The translations under genes and the position numbers were made by a program. Positions 1 to 5,473 of a stretch of DNA of 5,473 nt are shown here, piece after piece (position 1 is the stretch's first letter; each line of letters begins with the position of its first letter). The stretch comes from an uncultured Ignavibacteriales bacterium. GTDB taxonomy: Bacteria; Bacteroidota; Ignavibacteria; Ignavibacteriales; Ignavibacteriaceae. Location: contig CAJXGP010000181.1 of NCBI GenBank assembly GCA_913053915.1, forward strand, positions 1 through 5,473, read 5' to 3'. The notes beneath the pieces were generated by a model. That model was given only the letters and a program-made list of their open reading frames with translations, was not told where the DNA came from and made no database searches.

Positions 1-222
1 GATATGATCTATTGCTATTTTCAGTGATGTATTGTCAAGAATATGCTTGAATAATCCTGTCAATAATGTTGTATCATTTAATTGACTGCCAAATATTCGA
101 CCTAAACGAACAATCAGATAGTGAGCGCATACTTTTTGAATGTAGGCTTCTATAAACATTTTTTGTTTTGCATACACTAATAACGGATTGGTCGCATCAA
201 ATTCATTATAAAAACTTTTTTT
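1..222 (-). pseudogene. Fragment of an RmlD-like SDR sugar-nucleotide reductase/epimerase, cut at both ends
   Basis: An open frame of 74 codons reaches the left window edge. It encodes FYNEFDATNP, then VYAKQK, then YLIVRLGRIFG. The Y-A-K-Q-K stretch (positions 160-174) fits the catalytic YxxxK of extended short-chain dehydrogenases, and 'NEFDATNPLLVYAKQK' resembles the 'E-D-x-x-N-P-x-x-x-Y-G-x-x-K' block of dTDP-4-dehydrorhamnose reductase (RmlD) and related NAD-dependent epimerases. 'LIVRLGRIFG' fits the following strand of that family. The usual first 130 or so residues, with the GxxGxxG nucleotide-binding loop, are absent: upstream, the frame meets a TGA (223-225) and the sequence becomes the ABC exporter in another frame. 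There is no start codon or ribosome binding site for it here, so it is not expressible as it stands. The exact substrate cannot be told; a reductase or epimerase for a surface-sugar precursor is the inference. Confidence 0.6.
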
Positions 223-1328
223 TCAATAGAATCCGGCGAATCTTTAATAATTAATTTTGTGTCAAGAATTTCAAAGATTCTATCTGCTGCTGCGCTTGAT
301 TCCTGAATTCTGTTATTAACGCTGCTTAATTCCTTAATGGGAGGCATCAACTGAAAAATTGCAAATAAGAACCCTAAAAATTCACTTGCTTTTAAGACAT
401 TGTTCTGAAGGACCAACACACTGCCGTAATAAATTATGATAACACCTACAACAACACTTAGGAATTCGGTTATGGGAGAAGCCGCGTTTCTTATCCTTAC
501 TATTCGCAGCATCAATTTGAAGTAACTTTTAGTCTCTTTCATAAATTTTAGGTTTTCATAGGATTCCATTCCAAAAGCTTTGACAATTTTAACACCGGAT
601 ATAGTTTCCTGCAAAATGCTTGTTATATCAGCCATTTTAGCTTGGATTAAAGAACTATGTTTGCGCAGCCTTTTACCGATAAATGTAATAATCAGCATTG
701 AAAAAGGTAAAATAGTCAGGGCGAGAAGGGTTAACCGCCAGCTAATGCTTAAAGCTATACCAAGGAATACCACTATCGTAAGAGGTTCACGAATCATATT
801 TAAAAAGGTAGCTGAAATACTCGATTGAACTACGTATATATCATTTGTAAATCGCGAAATTAAATTTCCTACTCTCTCTTGTTTAAAATAGCTCATCGGA
901 AGTTGGTGAAGGTGCTTATAAACTACATCACGTAAATCCTTCATCGATGCAAACTCGACGTATGCAAGGAAATAAGCTTGAGCATAGCCAAAAATATTTT
1001 TGAAAAAAAATGTAATCAAAATAAGTAAACAAATGCGCAGTAATGACTGTAGTTTGTTACCGGTAAATATAAAATTATTAAATGTAGTGGTAACATCCTT
1101 CTCGATCTTTTTTGCCCAATCAGGTAAAATGTTTGTGGTAGGATTAACCGTGCTGGTTTTATGTATAGTTGTAGTAGATGAACTCTGAAAGAGAGTATCC
1201 AGCAACGGAATTGTTAAATAAATCGACATACCGCTTAAAATGGCAAAAAGAACTGTGCAAACCACAGATATAGCCAAATGCTTCCAATACGGTTTTACAA
1301 ATCCTAAAATTCTTAAATAAGTATCCAT
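177..1328 (-). CDS. Truncated MsbA-like ABC exporter: transmembrane domain only, ATPase domain missing
   Basis: The 383-residue product matches the membrane half of a type IV ABC exporter of the MsbA lipid-flippase kind, which is normally about 580-600 residues. Hydrophobic segments lie near residues 17-40, 96-125, 170-217 and 286-330. 'FKQERVGNLISRFTND' (148-162) and 'ETISGVKIVKAFGMES' (241-256) are the conserved cytoplasmic coupling-loop motifs, and 'AAADRIFEILDT' (346-357) is the usual linker to the nucleotide-binding domain. The match ends at about residue 370; the last dozen residues (VFIMNLMRPIRY) are out-of-frame translation of the adjoining dehydrogenase fragment. Walker A, Q-loop, LSGGQ signature and Walker B are all absent, so this product could not hydrolyse ATP alone. 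The TM1-TM2 external loop (about 48-92) is long and starts Ser/Thr-rich. The ATG start fits the family N-terminus; no clear Shine-Dalgarno is seen. It follows a WaaE-like glycosyltransferase by 50 nt, consistent with a lipid A/core export role before truncation. Function of the family: ATP-driven flipping of lipid A-core or other lipids across the inner membrane. Confidence 0.85.
   Translation of the reverse strand: MDTYLRILGFVKPYWKHLAISVVCTVLFAILSGMSIYLTIPLLDTLFQSSSTTTIHKTSTVNPTTNILPDWAKKIEKDVTTTFNNFIFTGNKLQSLLRICLLILITFFFKNIFGYAQAYFLAYVEFASMKDLRDVVYKHLHQLPMSYFKQERVGNLISRFTNDIYVVQSSISATFLNMIREPLTIVVFLGIALSISWRLTLLALTILPFSMLIITFIGKRLRKHSSLIQAKMADITSILQETISGVKIVKAFGMESYENLKFMKETKSYFKLMLRIVRIRNAASPITEFLSVVVGVIIIYYGSVLVLQNNVLKASEFLGFLFAIFQLMPPIKELSSVNNRIQESSAAADRIFEILDTKLIIKDSPDSIEKKVFIMNLMRPIRY
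209..224. other. Breakpoint between ABC exporter and SDR fragment at an A8/T8 run
   Basis: On the plus strand a run of eight T (216-223) marks the place where homology changes. To the right, the minus-strand frame reads the ABC exporter linker (DSPDSIEKK). To the left, a different minus-strand frame reads an RmlD-like dehydrogenase (KKSFYNEFD). Both proteins could natively encode Lys-Lys here, so the homopolymer gives several bases of shared sequence at the joint. No direct repeat, inverted repeat or insertion sequence end is visible at the joint. It may be a microhomology-mediated deletion in the genome or a false join by the assembler. Confidence 0.6.
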
Positions 1329-1350
1329 ATTCTAAATTTGTTTTTCATTT

Positions 1351-1359
1351 AGTATAGCA
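1351..1359 (-). promoter_or_regulatory. Possible extended -10 promoter element upstream of the ABC exporter
   Basis: In the 50-nt gap between the glycosyltransferase stop and the exporter ATG (1329-1378), the minus strand carries TGCTATACT. This fits an extended -10 (TGn followed by a TATAAT-like hexamer with one mismatch). It ends 22 nt before the ATG, leaving room for a short leader. The hexamer 16 nt further upstream (TTTCAC, 1373-1378) is a poor -35. In AT-rich DNA such a match can occur by chance, and readthrough from the glycosyltransferase is equally possible. Confidence 0.25.
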
Positions 1360-1378
1360 AAGATGAACTAAGGTGAAA

Positions 1379-2122
1379 CTATCCTTTGTTTTGCATCTCC
1401 CAAATTTTCATATATGTTAAAAAAGTAGTCAGTGAGTCAATAAAAGAAATTATAAGCCCGTGAACACCGTCTTTAAACCCTTTTAAAGAGAAAAAAGATC
1501 TGAAAAAGGAAGACAAACCATGAACCGTAATTGTCCAGCCGGATACTTTTTTACTATTTTTATATTTTTCGATAGCTTGCAATGTAGAATAATTATTGAT
1601 CTTAATAATTGTCTTTTCAATCGATGTAAATGTATAATGAATAAGATGATTTTTCAAATGATTAACTTTGCCATCAACAACAAAACCTTCATGAACTAAT
1701 CTATCCGTCAAATGTGTCTTTGATTTTTTAAAAAGTCTGAGTTGATAATCTCTATTCCAACCGCAAGTTGTAATATGTTTTTTCAAAAAATAATCTTCGC
1801 GTTGAATTAAATATCCATCTGCCGATGAAAAATCGAGTATTTGAATTTCTTCTTTTAATGATGAAGAAATTCTTTCATCGGCATCAATGCTTAATACCCA
1901 TTCATTCTTCGCCTGCGCAAGCGCATAAGATTTTTGTTTTGCAAATCCTTCCCATTCTTTTATAAAAATTTTTCCGGTGTAATTCTTAGCTAATTCAACT
2001 GTTTTATCGGTGCTTTCAGCATCAACTACAATAATTTCATCAACCCAGCGAACACTTTTCAAACATTCCCGAATCGAAGATTCTTCATCTTTAGTTATGA
2101 TTATAACTGATATTTTTTCCAT
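1379..2122 (-). CDS. Glycosyltransferase family 2, WaaE/KdtX-like (LPS core type)
   Basis: This 247-residue protein is a complete GT-A fold family 2 glycosyltransferase, transferring a sugar from a nucleotide sugar to a lipid-linked or core acceptor at the cytoplasmic face of the inner membrane. The N-terminus 'ISVIIITKDEESSIRECLKSV' (4-24) is the typical first strand and helix. 'IIVVDAESTDKT' (30-41) carries the uridine-binding Asp34, and 'LSIDADERIS' (77-86) holds the metal-binding D80-x-D82 motif. 'LVHEGFVVDG' (142-151) and the C-terminal 'GFKDGVHGLIISFIDSL' (215-231) are characteristic of the WaaE/KdtX subgroup, and that last part may associate with the membrane. Length is normal for the subgroup. 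The ATG fits the family start exactly, although no Shine-Dalgarno is seen before it. The MsbA-like exporter 50 nt downstream supports a role in lipopolysaccharide core or a related glycolipid. The sugar and acceptor cannot be deduced. Confidence 0.88.
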   Translation of the reverse strand: MEKISVIIITKDEESSIRECLKSVRWVDEIIVVDAESTDKTVELAKNYTGKIFIKEWEGFAKQKSYALAQAKNEWVLSIDADERISSSLKEEIQILDFSSADGYLIQREDYFLKKHITTCGWNRDYQLRLFKKSKTHLTDRLVHEGFVVDGKVNHLKNHLIHYTFTSIEKTIIKINNYSTLQAIEKYKNSKKVSGWTITVHGLSSFFRSFFSLKGFKDGVHGLIISFIDSLTTFLTYMKIWEMQNKG

Positions 2123-2204
2123 GTGATTATTAATTCAATTGGGAGTTATGATTTGAAAATAATAAAAAATGCATCGACCCAATAAAATTCATTTTTAACC
2201 GACA
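2123..2204 (-). other. 82-nt AT-rich gap before the glycosyltransferase; no firm signal
   Basis: This is the widest gap in the window and separates the lipoprotein from the glycosyltransferase. On the minus strand a TATTAT at 2159-2164 could be a -10 element about 36 nt before the ATG, but the matching -35 position (TTTTAT) is weak, and no Bacteroidota TAnnTTTG box fits. A 6-bp inverted repeat (ATTGGG at 2138-2143, CCCAAT at 2178-2183) has a 34-nt loop and no following T-run, so it is not a convincing terminator. A promoter for the envelope genes is plausible by position only. Confidence 0.25.
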
Positions 2205-3254
2205 CTAAGCACTATAATCAGGTATCTGAGGAATGTTTTTTATTCCACATCCGCCTCTTATTTTTATCGAGTCCATCATTGCCTGTTTATTAATATTATA
2301 AATATTAATGATAGAATTTTTTCCAAAGCCGGTATCAAATACAAGGATATTTCCTACAATAAAAAAATTCTTGATACCTCCGCCATCCCACTTTTTTATT
2401 ATTTTTTTGTTTTTAATTGAGTAAATAATAAGTTTAGAAGTTTGCGGCTCTTTATTGTAAAGAGTATTATTGCCGGGCATTATATTAATAGTACTGAAAA
2501 TCACATACTTATCGTTACCAACCCAATCCAATTGATTAAGTTTTTGTATTCCTTTTATAATAAAGAATTTTTTATCGGTACCGGTTTGATTCAAATAAAT
2601 TGAAATTGTATCTCGTCCACTTGAAGAAAAGAAATATTTTTCATCCGGTGAGGTAAGACTTTCTTTAACTTTCGGAGGTTGAGGATAACCTTCTTTTATT
2701 ATATTATATGTTTTTGTTTCGTCAAGAAGTTCCTTTCCAAAGGTATTAAATATTTGTGTATTTTGGTGAACATAATCGGCAATTGTTTTATCAATTGAAT
2801 TGAGCATCACTTTGTATGTATTATCAGTACTCCATTCGGTAAATACCTGCATTCCGCTACCAATTTTTTTCAAAAGCACAACTTTTGAGGAATCAATATT
2901 TACTAAATAAAGCTTAATATTATTGATATAAGGGAATACACCCCTTTTCCCGAATCTTGTTGCCGTTAAGAAAAAAGCTGTTTTTCTGTCTTTAGAATAA
3001 GTAAGATCGACTACCTTTTCCCTACGGTTAGACCAAAGTTCGGAATAATTTTTTCGAAGAATATCATATTTGTAAATACCGGGCTTGTTATTTATTATTC
3101 CGACAAACAGAAAACTTTTTAGCTTAGGAACATTTAATTTAATTTGATTGCTTTCTATATTTTTCTTCTGAAAACCTTGTTGTGTTTTTTCTTTTTGAGA
3201 GCATCCTCCAAAAACTAGGAAAGATAAAAGCAAAATTATTTTTAATTTACCCAT
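2205..3254 (-). CDS. Unrecognised lipoprotein with beta-propeller-like sequence texture
   Basis: I do not recognise a named family for this 349-residue protein. The N-terminus is a clear type II signal peptide: Lys3/Lys5, a hydrophobic core (residues 6-15), and the lipobox F-G-G-C with Cys18 as the lipidated residue, followed by a polar Ser/Gln/Lys-rich tether (19-40). With no Asp right after Cys, it may go to the outer membrane or the cell surface. The mature part is rich in short beta-strand blocks of the 'S-x-D-x-K-x-x-F-F' kind (87-95, 202-210) alternating with 'L-x-I-Y-x-I-x-x-K-K' blocks (275-284, 315-323), which resembles TolB/WD40-like propellers. No catalytic motif is visible. A second cysteine (C336, in RGGCG) lies near the end. 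The ATG overlaps the upstream metalloprotease stop by 8 nt, suggesting translational coupling. Calling it a propeller is inference from texture; a role in envelope binding or signalling would be a guess. Confidence 0.75.
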   Translation of the reverse strand: MGKLKIILLLSFLVFGGCSQKEKTQQGFQKKNIESNQIKLNVPKLKSFLFVGIINNKPGIYKYDILRKNYSELWSNRREKVVDLTYSKDRKTAFFLTATRFGKRGVFPYINNIKLYLVNIDSSKVVLLKKIGSGMQVFTEWSTDNTYKVMLNSIDKTIADYVHQNTQIFNTFGKELLDETKTYNIIKEGYPQPPKVKESLTSPDEKYFFSSSGRDTISIYLNQTGTDKKFFIIKGIQKLNQLDWVGNDKYVIFSTINIMPGNNTLYNKEPQTSKLIIYSIKNKKIIKKWDGGGIKNFFIVGNILVFDTGFGKNSIINIYNINKQAMMDSIKIRGGCGIKNIPQIPDYSA

Positions 3255-3906
3255 TGAGAACCCCGGCAGTTTTTATAAAGATTTTTAAAATAAAATTAAC
3301 TAGATCCATAAAATATCCCCAAAGAGGGCTGTATATGAAGACAAGAAGTATCATTGTTCCATACAGTCCAAGGTTTAAAAGTTTAGCGGTAAATTTATTA
3401 GGAAACAGATCAAATAAAATATGAGAGCCATCCAGCGGTGGGATCGGTAAAAGATTGAAAGCGAATAAAAAAACGTTAAAAAACACACCGTACCAAGCCA
3501 TACTAAGAATGTAATTTTGTTGGGGTAGTTTAGTTTGTGAAAATAAGGTAAAAAACAAAAGGAAAAGAATGGCTAAAATCAGATTTGAAAATGGACCGGC
3601 AAAAGATACTATTGCATCATCCTTCAATTGATTTTTGAAATTGTTCCTATTAACCGGGACCGGTTTAGCCCAACCTATCAGTGCAAATCCGGAAGCGAAT
3701 GAGGCTAAAGGCATTAGGTAAGTGCCTACCAGATCGGCATGTTTAAAAGGATTGAGAGTCAGTCTTCCTTGCTCCTTTGCTGTATTGTCTCCTAATCTCG
3801 AAGCCGATAAAGCATGCGCAAATTCGTGTATTCCTAAAGAGATAAGGAATATAGGCAAGAATAAAAGAAACTTAATTAATTTTTCGCTGATATGTATGTC
3901 TGACAA
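3247..3906 (-). CDS. M50-type (site-2-protease-like) membrane zinc metalloprotease, TTG start
   Basis: This 219-residue multi-pass membrane protein belongs to the small M50 peptidase group (YwhC/Rip-like), relatives of site-2 proteases that cut within the membrane. H27-E28-F29-A30-H31 is the HExxH zinc motif in the first hydrophobic segment. It is followed by 'ASRLGDNTAKEQGRLTLNP' (35-53), a block typical of the group. 'FAGPFSNLILA' (102-112) and 'NLLPIPPLDGSHIL' (151-164), with Asp159 as the probable third zinc ligand, complete the active site. Further hydrophobic segments lie at about 11-26, 60-80, 104-123, 136-155 and 180-195. Length is usual for the group. No ATG exists near the N-terminus (the first internal Met is residue 65, after the active site). 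The TTG at 3904-3906 lies 9 nt after GAGAGG and 5 nt after the xerD stop, so it is the likely start. The substrate is unknown. Confidence 0.9.
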   Translation of the reverse strand: MSDIHISEKLIKFLLFLPIFLISLGIHEFAHALSASRLGDNTAKEQGRLTLNPFKHADLVGTYLMPLASFASGFALIGWAKPVPVNRNNFKNQLKDDAIVSFAGPFSNLILAILFLLFFTLFSQTKLPQQNYILSMAWYGVFFNVFLFAFNLLPIPPLDGSHILFDLFPNKFTAKLLNLGLYGTMILLVFIYSPLWGYFMDLVNFILKIFIKTAGVLNG

Positions 3907-3911
3907 TTTGG

Positions 3912-4802
3912 TTAACCTCTCGGATGAAAATCTCGATGTACTTGTTTAATGAAATCTTTATCAATATGTGTGTAAATTTGAGTTGTAGAAATATCAACAT
4001 GCCCCAGCATCTCTTGAACGACGCGTAAATCAGCCCCTCCTTCAAGTAGATGTGTAGCAAATGAATGCCTGAAAGTATGAGGATGAACCTCTTTTTGAAT
4101 ACCTGCCTCTTTTGCATAGCGATTAACTAATTTCCAAATTCCCATACGTGAAATTTTTGTTCCGCGAACACTAAGGAATAAATAATTTTCACTTTTAGCC
4201 TTTCTTTCTAATAAAGGCCGGCTTTTAGTAAGATATTCCTTTGTCCATCTAATAGCGCTGCTTCCGATTGGTATCAATCTTTCTTTTGAACCTTTTCCAA
4301 ATGCCCGGATAATTCCTTCATCAAAAAAAAGATTTGATATTTTCAGATTAATTAATTCCGATACCCTGATTCCACAAGCATAAAAAACTTCGAGTAAAGC
4401 TTTGTTGCGTAAACCAAGTTTGTTGGCGGTATCGGGCATCGCTAATATTAATTCAATTTCATTTATAGATAAAACACCTGGTAAATTCTTGGAAAGTTTA
4501 GGCATCTCCGTTTTATCAACCGGATTTTCGGTGATGTATTTACACATTAACAAATAATTAAAAAAACCTTTCAGAGATGAATAATATCTCGCTGCGGATC
4601 TTTGATTCAAGCCTAACTCATTTAATAAATTGAAAAAACCGGTTATATGATAAAATTTAATTTCGGAAAGGTCATTTATTTTATAATCCTCTAAAAATCG
4701 AATAAAAGCCGATATATCTGATTTATATGCAGAAACAGTATTATCCGAAAGATTTTTCTCCAACTTAAGTACAGCCAAATATTCCTTCAGAAAAACATTC
4801 AT
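3912..4802 (-). CDS. xerD: Tyrosine recombinase XerD (chromosome dimer resolution)
   Basis: The 296-residue product is a full-length XerC/XerD-type tyrosine recombinase, which with its partner resolves chromosome dimers at the dif site near the terminus. The N-terminal SAM-like core-binding domain spans about 1-95 ('LEKNLSDNTVSAYKSDI', 14-30, is typical) and the catalytic domain about 105-290. All six catalytic residues are present: R146 (ACGIRVSEL), K170 (GKGSKER), H242 and R245 (HPHTFRHSFATHLL), H268 (MLGHVDISTTQIYTH) and nucleophile Y277. The spacing equals that of E. coli XerD (R148, K172, H244, R247, H270, Y279) shifted by two. The C-terminus 'HRDFHPRG' is XerD-like. XerD fits better than XerC, but the two are close and the partner is not in the window. 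The ATG overlaps the stop of the HD-protein gene in an ATGA, with AAGGGG 7 nt upstream. No inverted repeats or cargo genes suggest an integrase of a mobile element. Confidence 0.93.
   Translation of the reverse strand: MNVFLKEYLAVLKLEKNLSDNTVSAYKSDISAFIRFLEDYKINDLSEIKFYHITGFFNLLNELGLNQRSAARYYSSLKGFFNYLLMCKYITENPVDKTEMPKLSKNLPGVLSINEIELILAMPDTANKLGLRNKALLEVFYACGIRVSELINLKISNLFFDEGIIRAFGKGSKERLIPIGSSAIRWTKEYLTKSRPLLERKAKSENYLFLSVRGTKISRMGIWKLVNRYAKEAGIQKEVHPHTFRHSFATHLLEGGADLRVVQEMLGHVDISTTQIYTHIDKDFIKQVHRDFHPRG
3916..3921 (-). promoter_or_regulatory. Ribosome binding site supporting the TTG start of the protease
   Basis: GAGAGG on the minus strand, inside the last codons of xerD, sits 9 nt before the TTG at 3904-3906. 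It is a good partial Shine-Dalgarno match, and it decides the start because no ATG or GTG is available before the HExxH motif. Confidence 0.6.
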
Positions 4803-5473
4803 TTTTCGTCCCCTTTTGTTCCAATACCTTTTTCAACTTCGTCTTGTTTCGGATACCGGATTCTTTTATGATGTTGACCTAATAATATACCGACAAATGT
4901 TTTTTTTATTTTGGATATATCACTGAATGTTATGGGTGAATCGTCCAATTGTCCACCATCAATTCTTGATTGAATGACTTTATCAATTACATTTTTAACC
5001 TTCACCGGATCAGCATCTTCAATTGATCTTACAGCCGATTCACAACCATCGGCAAGCATTACTATCGCCGTCTCCTTAGTATTAGGTTTCGGGCCGGGAT
5101 ATTTATAATCATTAATATCCACTTTTTCATCACCATATAATTTTTTTGCTTTTTCATAAAAGAAAGATATTGTAGTTGTCCCGTGATGCATAGGTATAAA
5201 ATCGATGATTTCTTGCGGAAGATCATTTTCTTCCGCTAGAATTATTCCGTCTTTTACATGTTTTATAATGAGATTAACACTTTCTTCAGGCGTTAAATTT
5301 TCATGAATATTTTGGTTGTTTAATTGATTTTCAACAAAATTCTGCGGAGTGATTGTTTTGCCGATATCGTGATAATAAGGGCCTACACGAGCCAACATTG
5401 TATTAGCACCTATGTTTTCTGCGGCGGTTTCGGCTAGTGTGCCCACCGTCATCGAATGATTGAAAGTACCGGG
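4799..5473 (-). CDS. PgpH-like HD-domain phosphohydrolase (7TM-HD family), 5' part outside the window
   Basis: Only the last 224 residues are in the window; the frame is open through the right edge. They make up the C-terminal HD domain of a 7TM-HD (PgpH-type) protein, a membrane-anchored family that in studied bacteria hydrolyses cyclic di-AMP to pApA. 'PGTFNHS' (1-7 of the visible part) is the conserved opening with metal-binding His6. 'YYHDIGK' (33-39) holds the His-Asp pair, 'IIKHVKDG' (69-76) gives His72, 'MHHGTT' (95-100) gives His96/His97, and 'MLADGCESAVRS' (139-150) gives Asp142, so the dinuclear metal site looks complete. The Met at 5450-5452 is internal, not a start, because family homology continues upstream of it. 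The N-terminal extracellular and seven-helix parts must lie to the right. The TGA stop overlaps the xerD ATG. Cyclic di-AMP as substrate is inferred from the family. Confidence 0.88.
   Translation of the reverse strand, partial: PGTFNHSMTVGTLAETAAENIGANTMLARVGPYYHDIGKTITPQNFVENQLNNQNIHENLTPEESVNLIIKHVKDGIILAEENDLPQEIIDFIPMHHGTTTISFFYEKAKKLYGDEKVDINDYKYPGPKPNTKETAIVMLADGCESAVRSIEDADPVKVKNVIDKVIQSRIDGGQLDDSPITFSDISKIKKTFVGILLGQHHKRIRYPKQDEVEKGIGTKGDEK
4810..4815 (-). promoter_or_regulatory. Ribosome binding site of xerD
   Basis: AAGGGG on the minus strand ends 7 nt before the xerD ATG (4800-4802) and lies within the last codons of the HD-protein gene. It supports the ATG as the start and the coupled translation of the two genes. 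Confidence 0.55.

Noticed and set aside
580..828. Open frame of 82 codons on the plus strand
   Set aside because: It lies fully antisense within the exporter's conserved membrane domain and its product resembles no protein; it is a shadow of the real frame.
1000..1188. Open frame of 62 codons on the plus strand
   Set aside because: Antisense to the exporter's TM1-TM2 region; its hydrophobic look comes from the complementary codons.
177..1328. A natural stand-alone transmembrane subunit with a separate ATPase
   Set aside because: The frame ends in out-of-frame dehydrogenase sequence rather than at a natural stop, and the exporter family is normally a membrane-ATPase fusion, so truncation is the simpler reading.
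2138..2183. Inverted repeat ATTGGG/CCCAAT as a terminator after the lipoprotein gene
   Set aside because: Only 6 bp of stem with a 34-nt loop and no T-run in the right place.
3182..3424. Plus-strand open frame spanning the lipoprotein start and protease end
   Set aside because: It crosses two well-supported minus-strand genes and has no recognisable motif.
3722..3949. Plus-strand open frame over the protease N-terminus
   Set aside because: Antisense to the HExxH region of a convincing gene; no family features.
3872..4117. Minus-strand open frame in another phase inside xerD
   Set aside because: It overlaps the catalytic C-terminus of xerD, which has all six active-site residues; the alternative product has no recognisable features.
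3912..4802. Tyrosine recombinase as the integrase of a mobile element
   Set aside because: Length, residue spacing and the HPRG ending fit housekeeping XerD, and the neighbours are ordinary genes; no attachment-site repeats or tRNA are visible.

Overview
This is an AT-rich window in which every supported gene lies on the minus strand, so transcription runs from the right edge to the left. It holds five protein genes, one of them cut by the right edge, and a broken gene fragment at the left edge. Gene content suggests the Bacteroidota/Chlorobiota/Ignavibacteriota group: a PgpH-type HD phosphohydrolase, a diderm MsbA-like exporter, a WaaE/KdtX-like glycosyltransferase and a lipoprotein. An Ignavibacteria-like organism is my best guess, but this is inference without any database search.

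Right half (about 3247-5473): a compact run in transcription order of HD-domain nucleotide phosphohydrolase (C-terminal part only), tyrosine recombinase XerD, and an M50-type membrane metalloprotease. The first two genes overlap in an ATGA. The protease begins 5 nt after xerD, at a TTG codon. The lipoprotein gene then overlaps the protease end by 8 nt. These four genes look like one transcription unit with coupled translation. Shine-Dalgarno-like sequences are visible before xerD and the protease.

Middle (about 1379-3254): an unrecognised lipoprotein with beta-propeller-like sequence texture, an 82-nt gap, then a GT-A fold glycosyltransferase of the WaaE/KdtX kind.

Left end (1-1328): after a 50-nt gap with a possible extended -10 promoter comes the transmembrane half of an MsbA-like ABC exporter. 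Its reading frame runs into an A8 run (T8 on the plus strand, 216-223). From there leftwards, in another frame, the sequence encodes the middle of an RmlD-like short-chain dehydrogenase with its YxxxK motif. The exporter's whole ATPase domain and the dehydrogenase's N-terminal Rossmann region are both missing. This is the most unusual thing in the window. It is either a real deletion or fusion, or an assembly chimera made at a homopolymer.

Together the left-hand genes point to cell-envelope glycolipid work (core sugar transfer, lipid A flipping, deoxysugar synthesis). The right-hand genes are housekeeping (cyclic dinucleotide turnover, chromosome dimer resolution, membrane proteolysis). I found no RNA genes, CRISPR array, insertion sequence or strong terminator, and no clear evidence of a new system beyond the junction.
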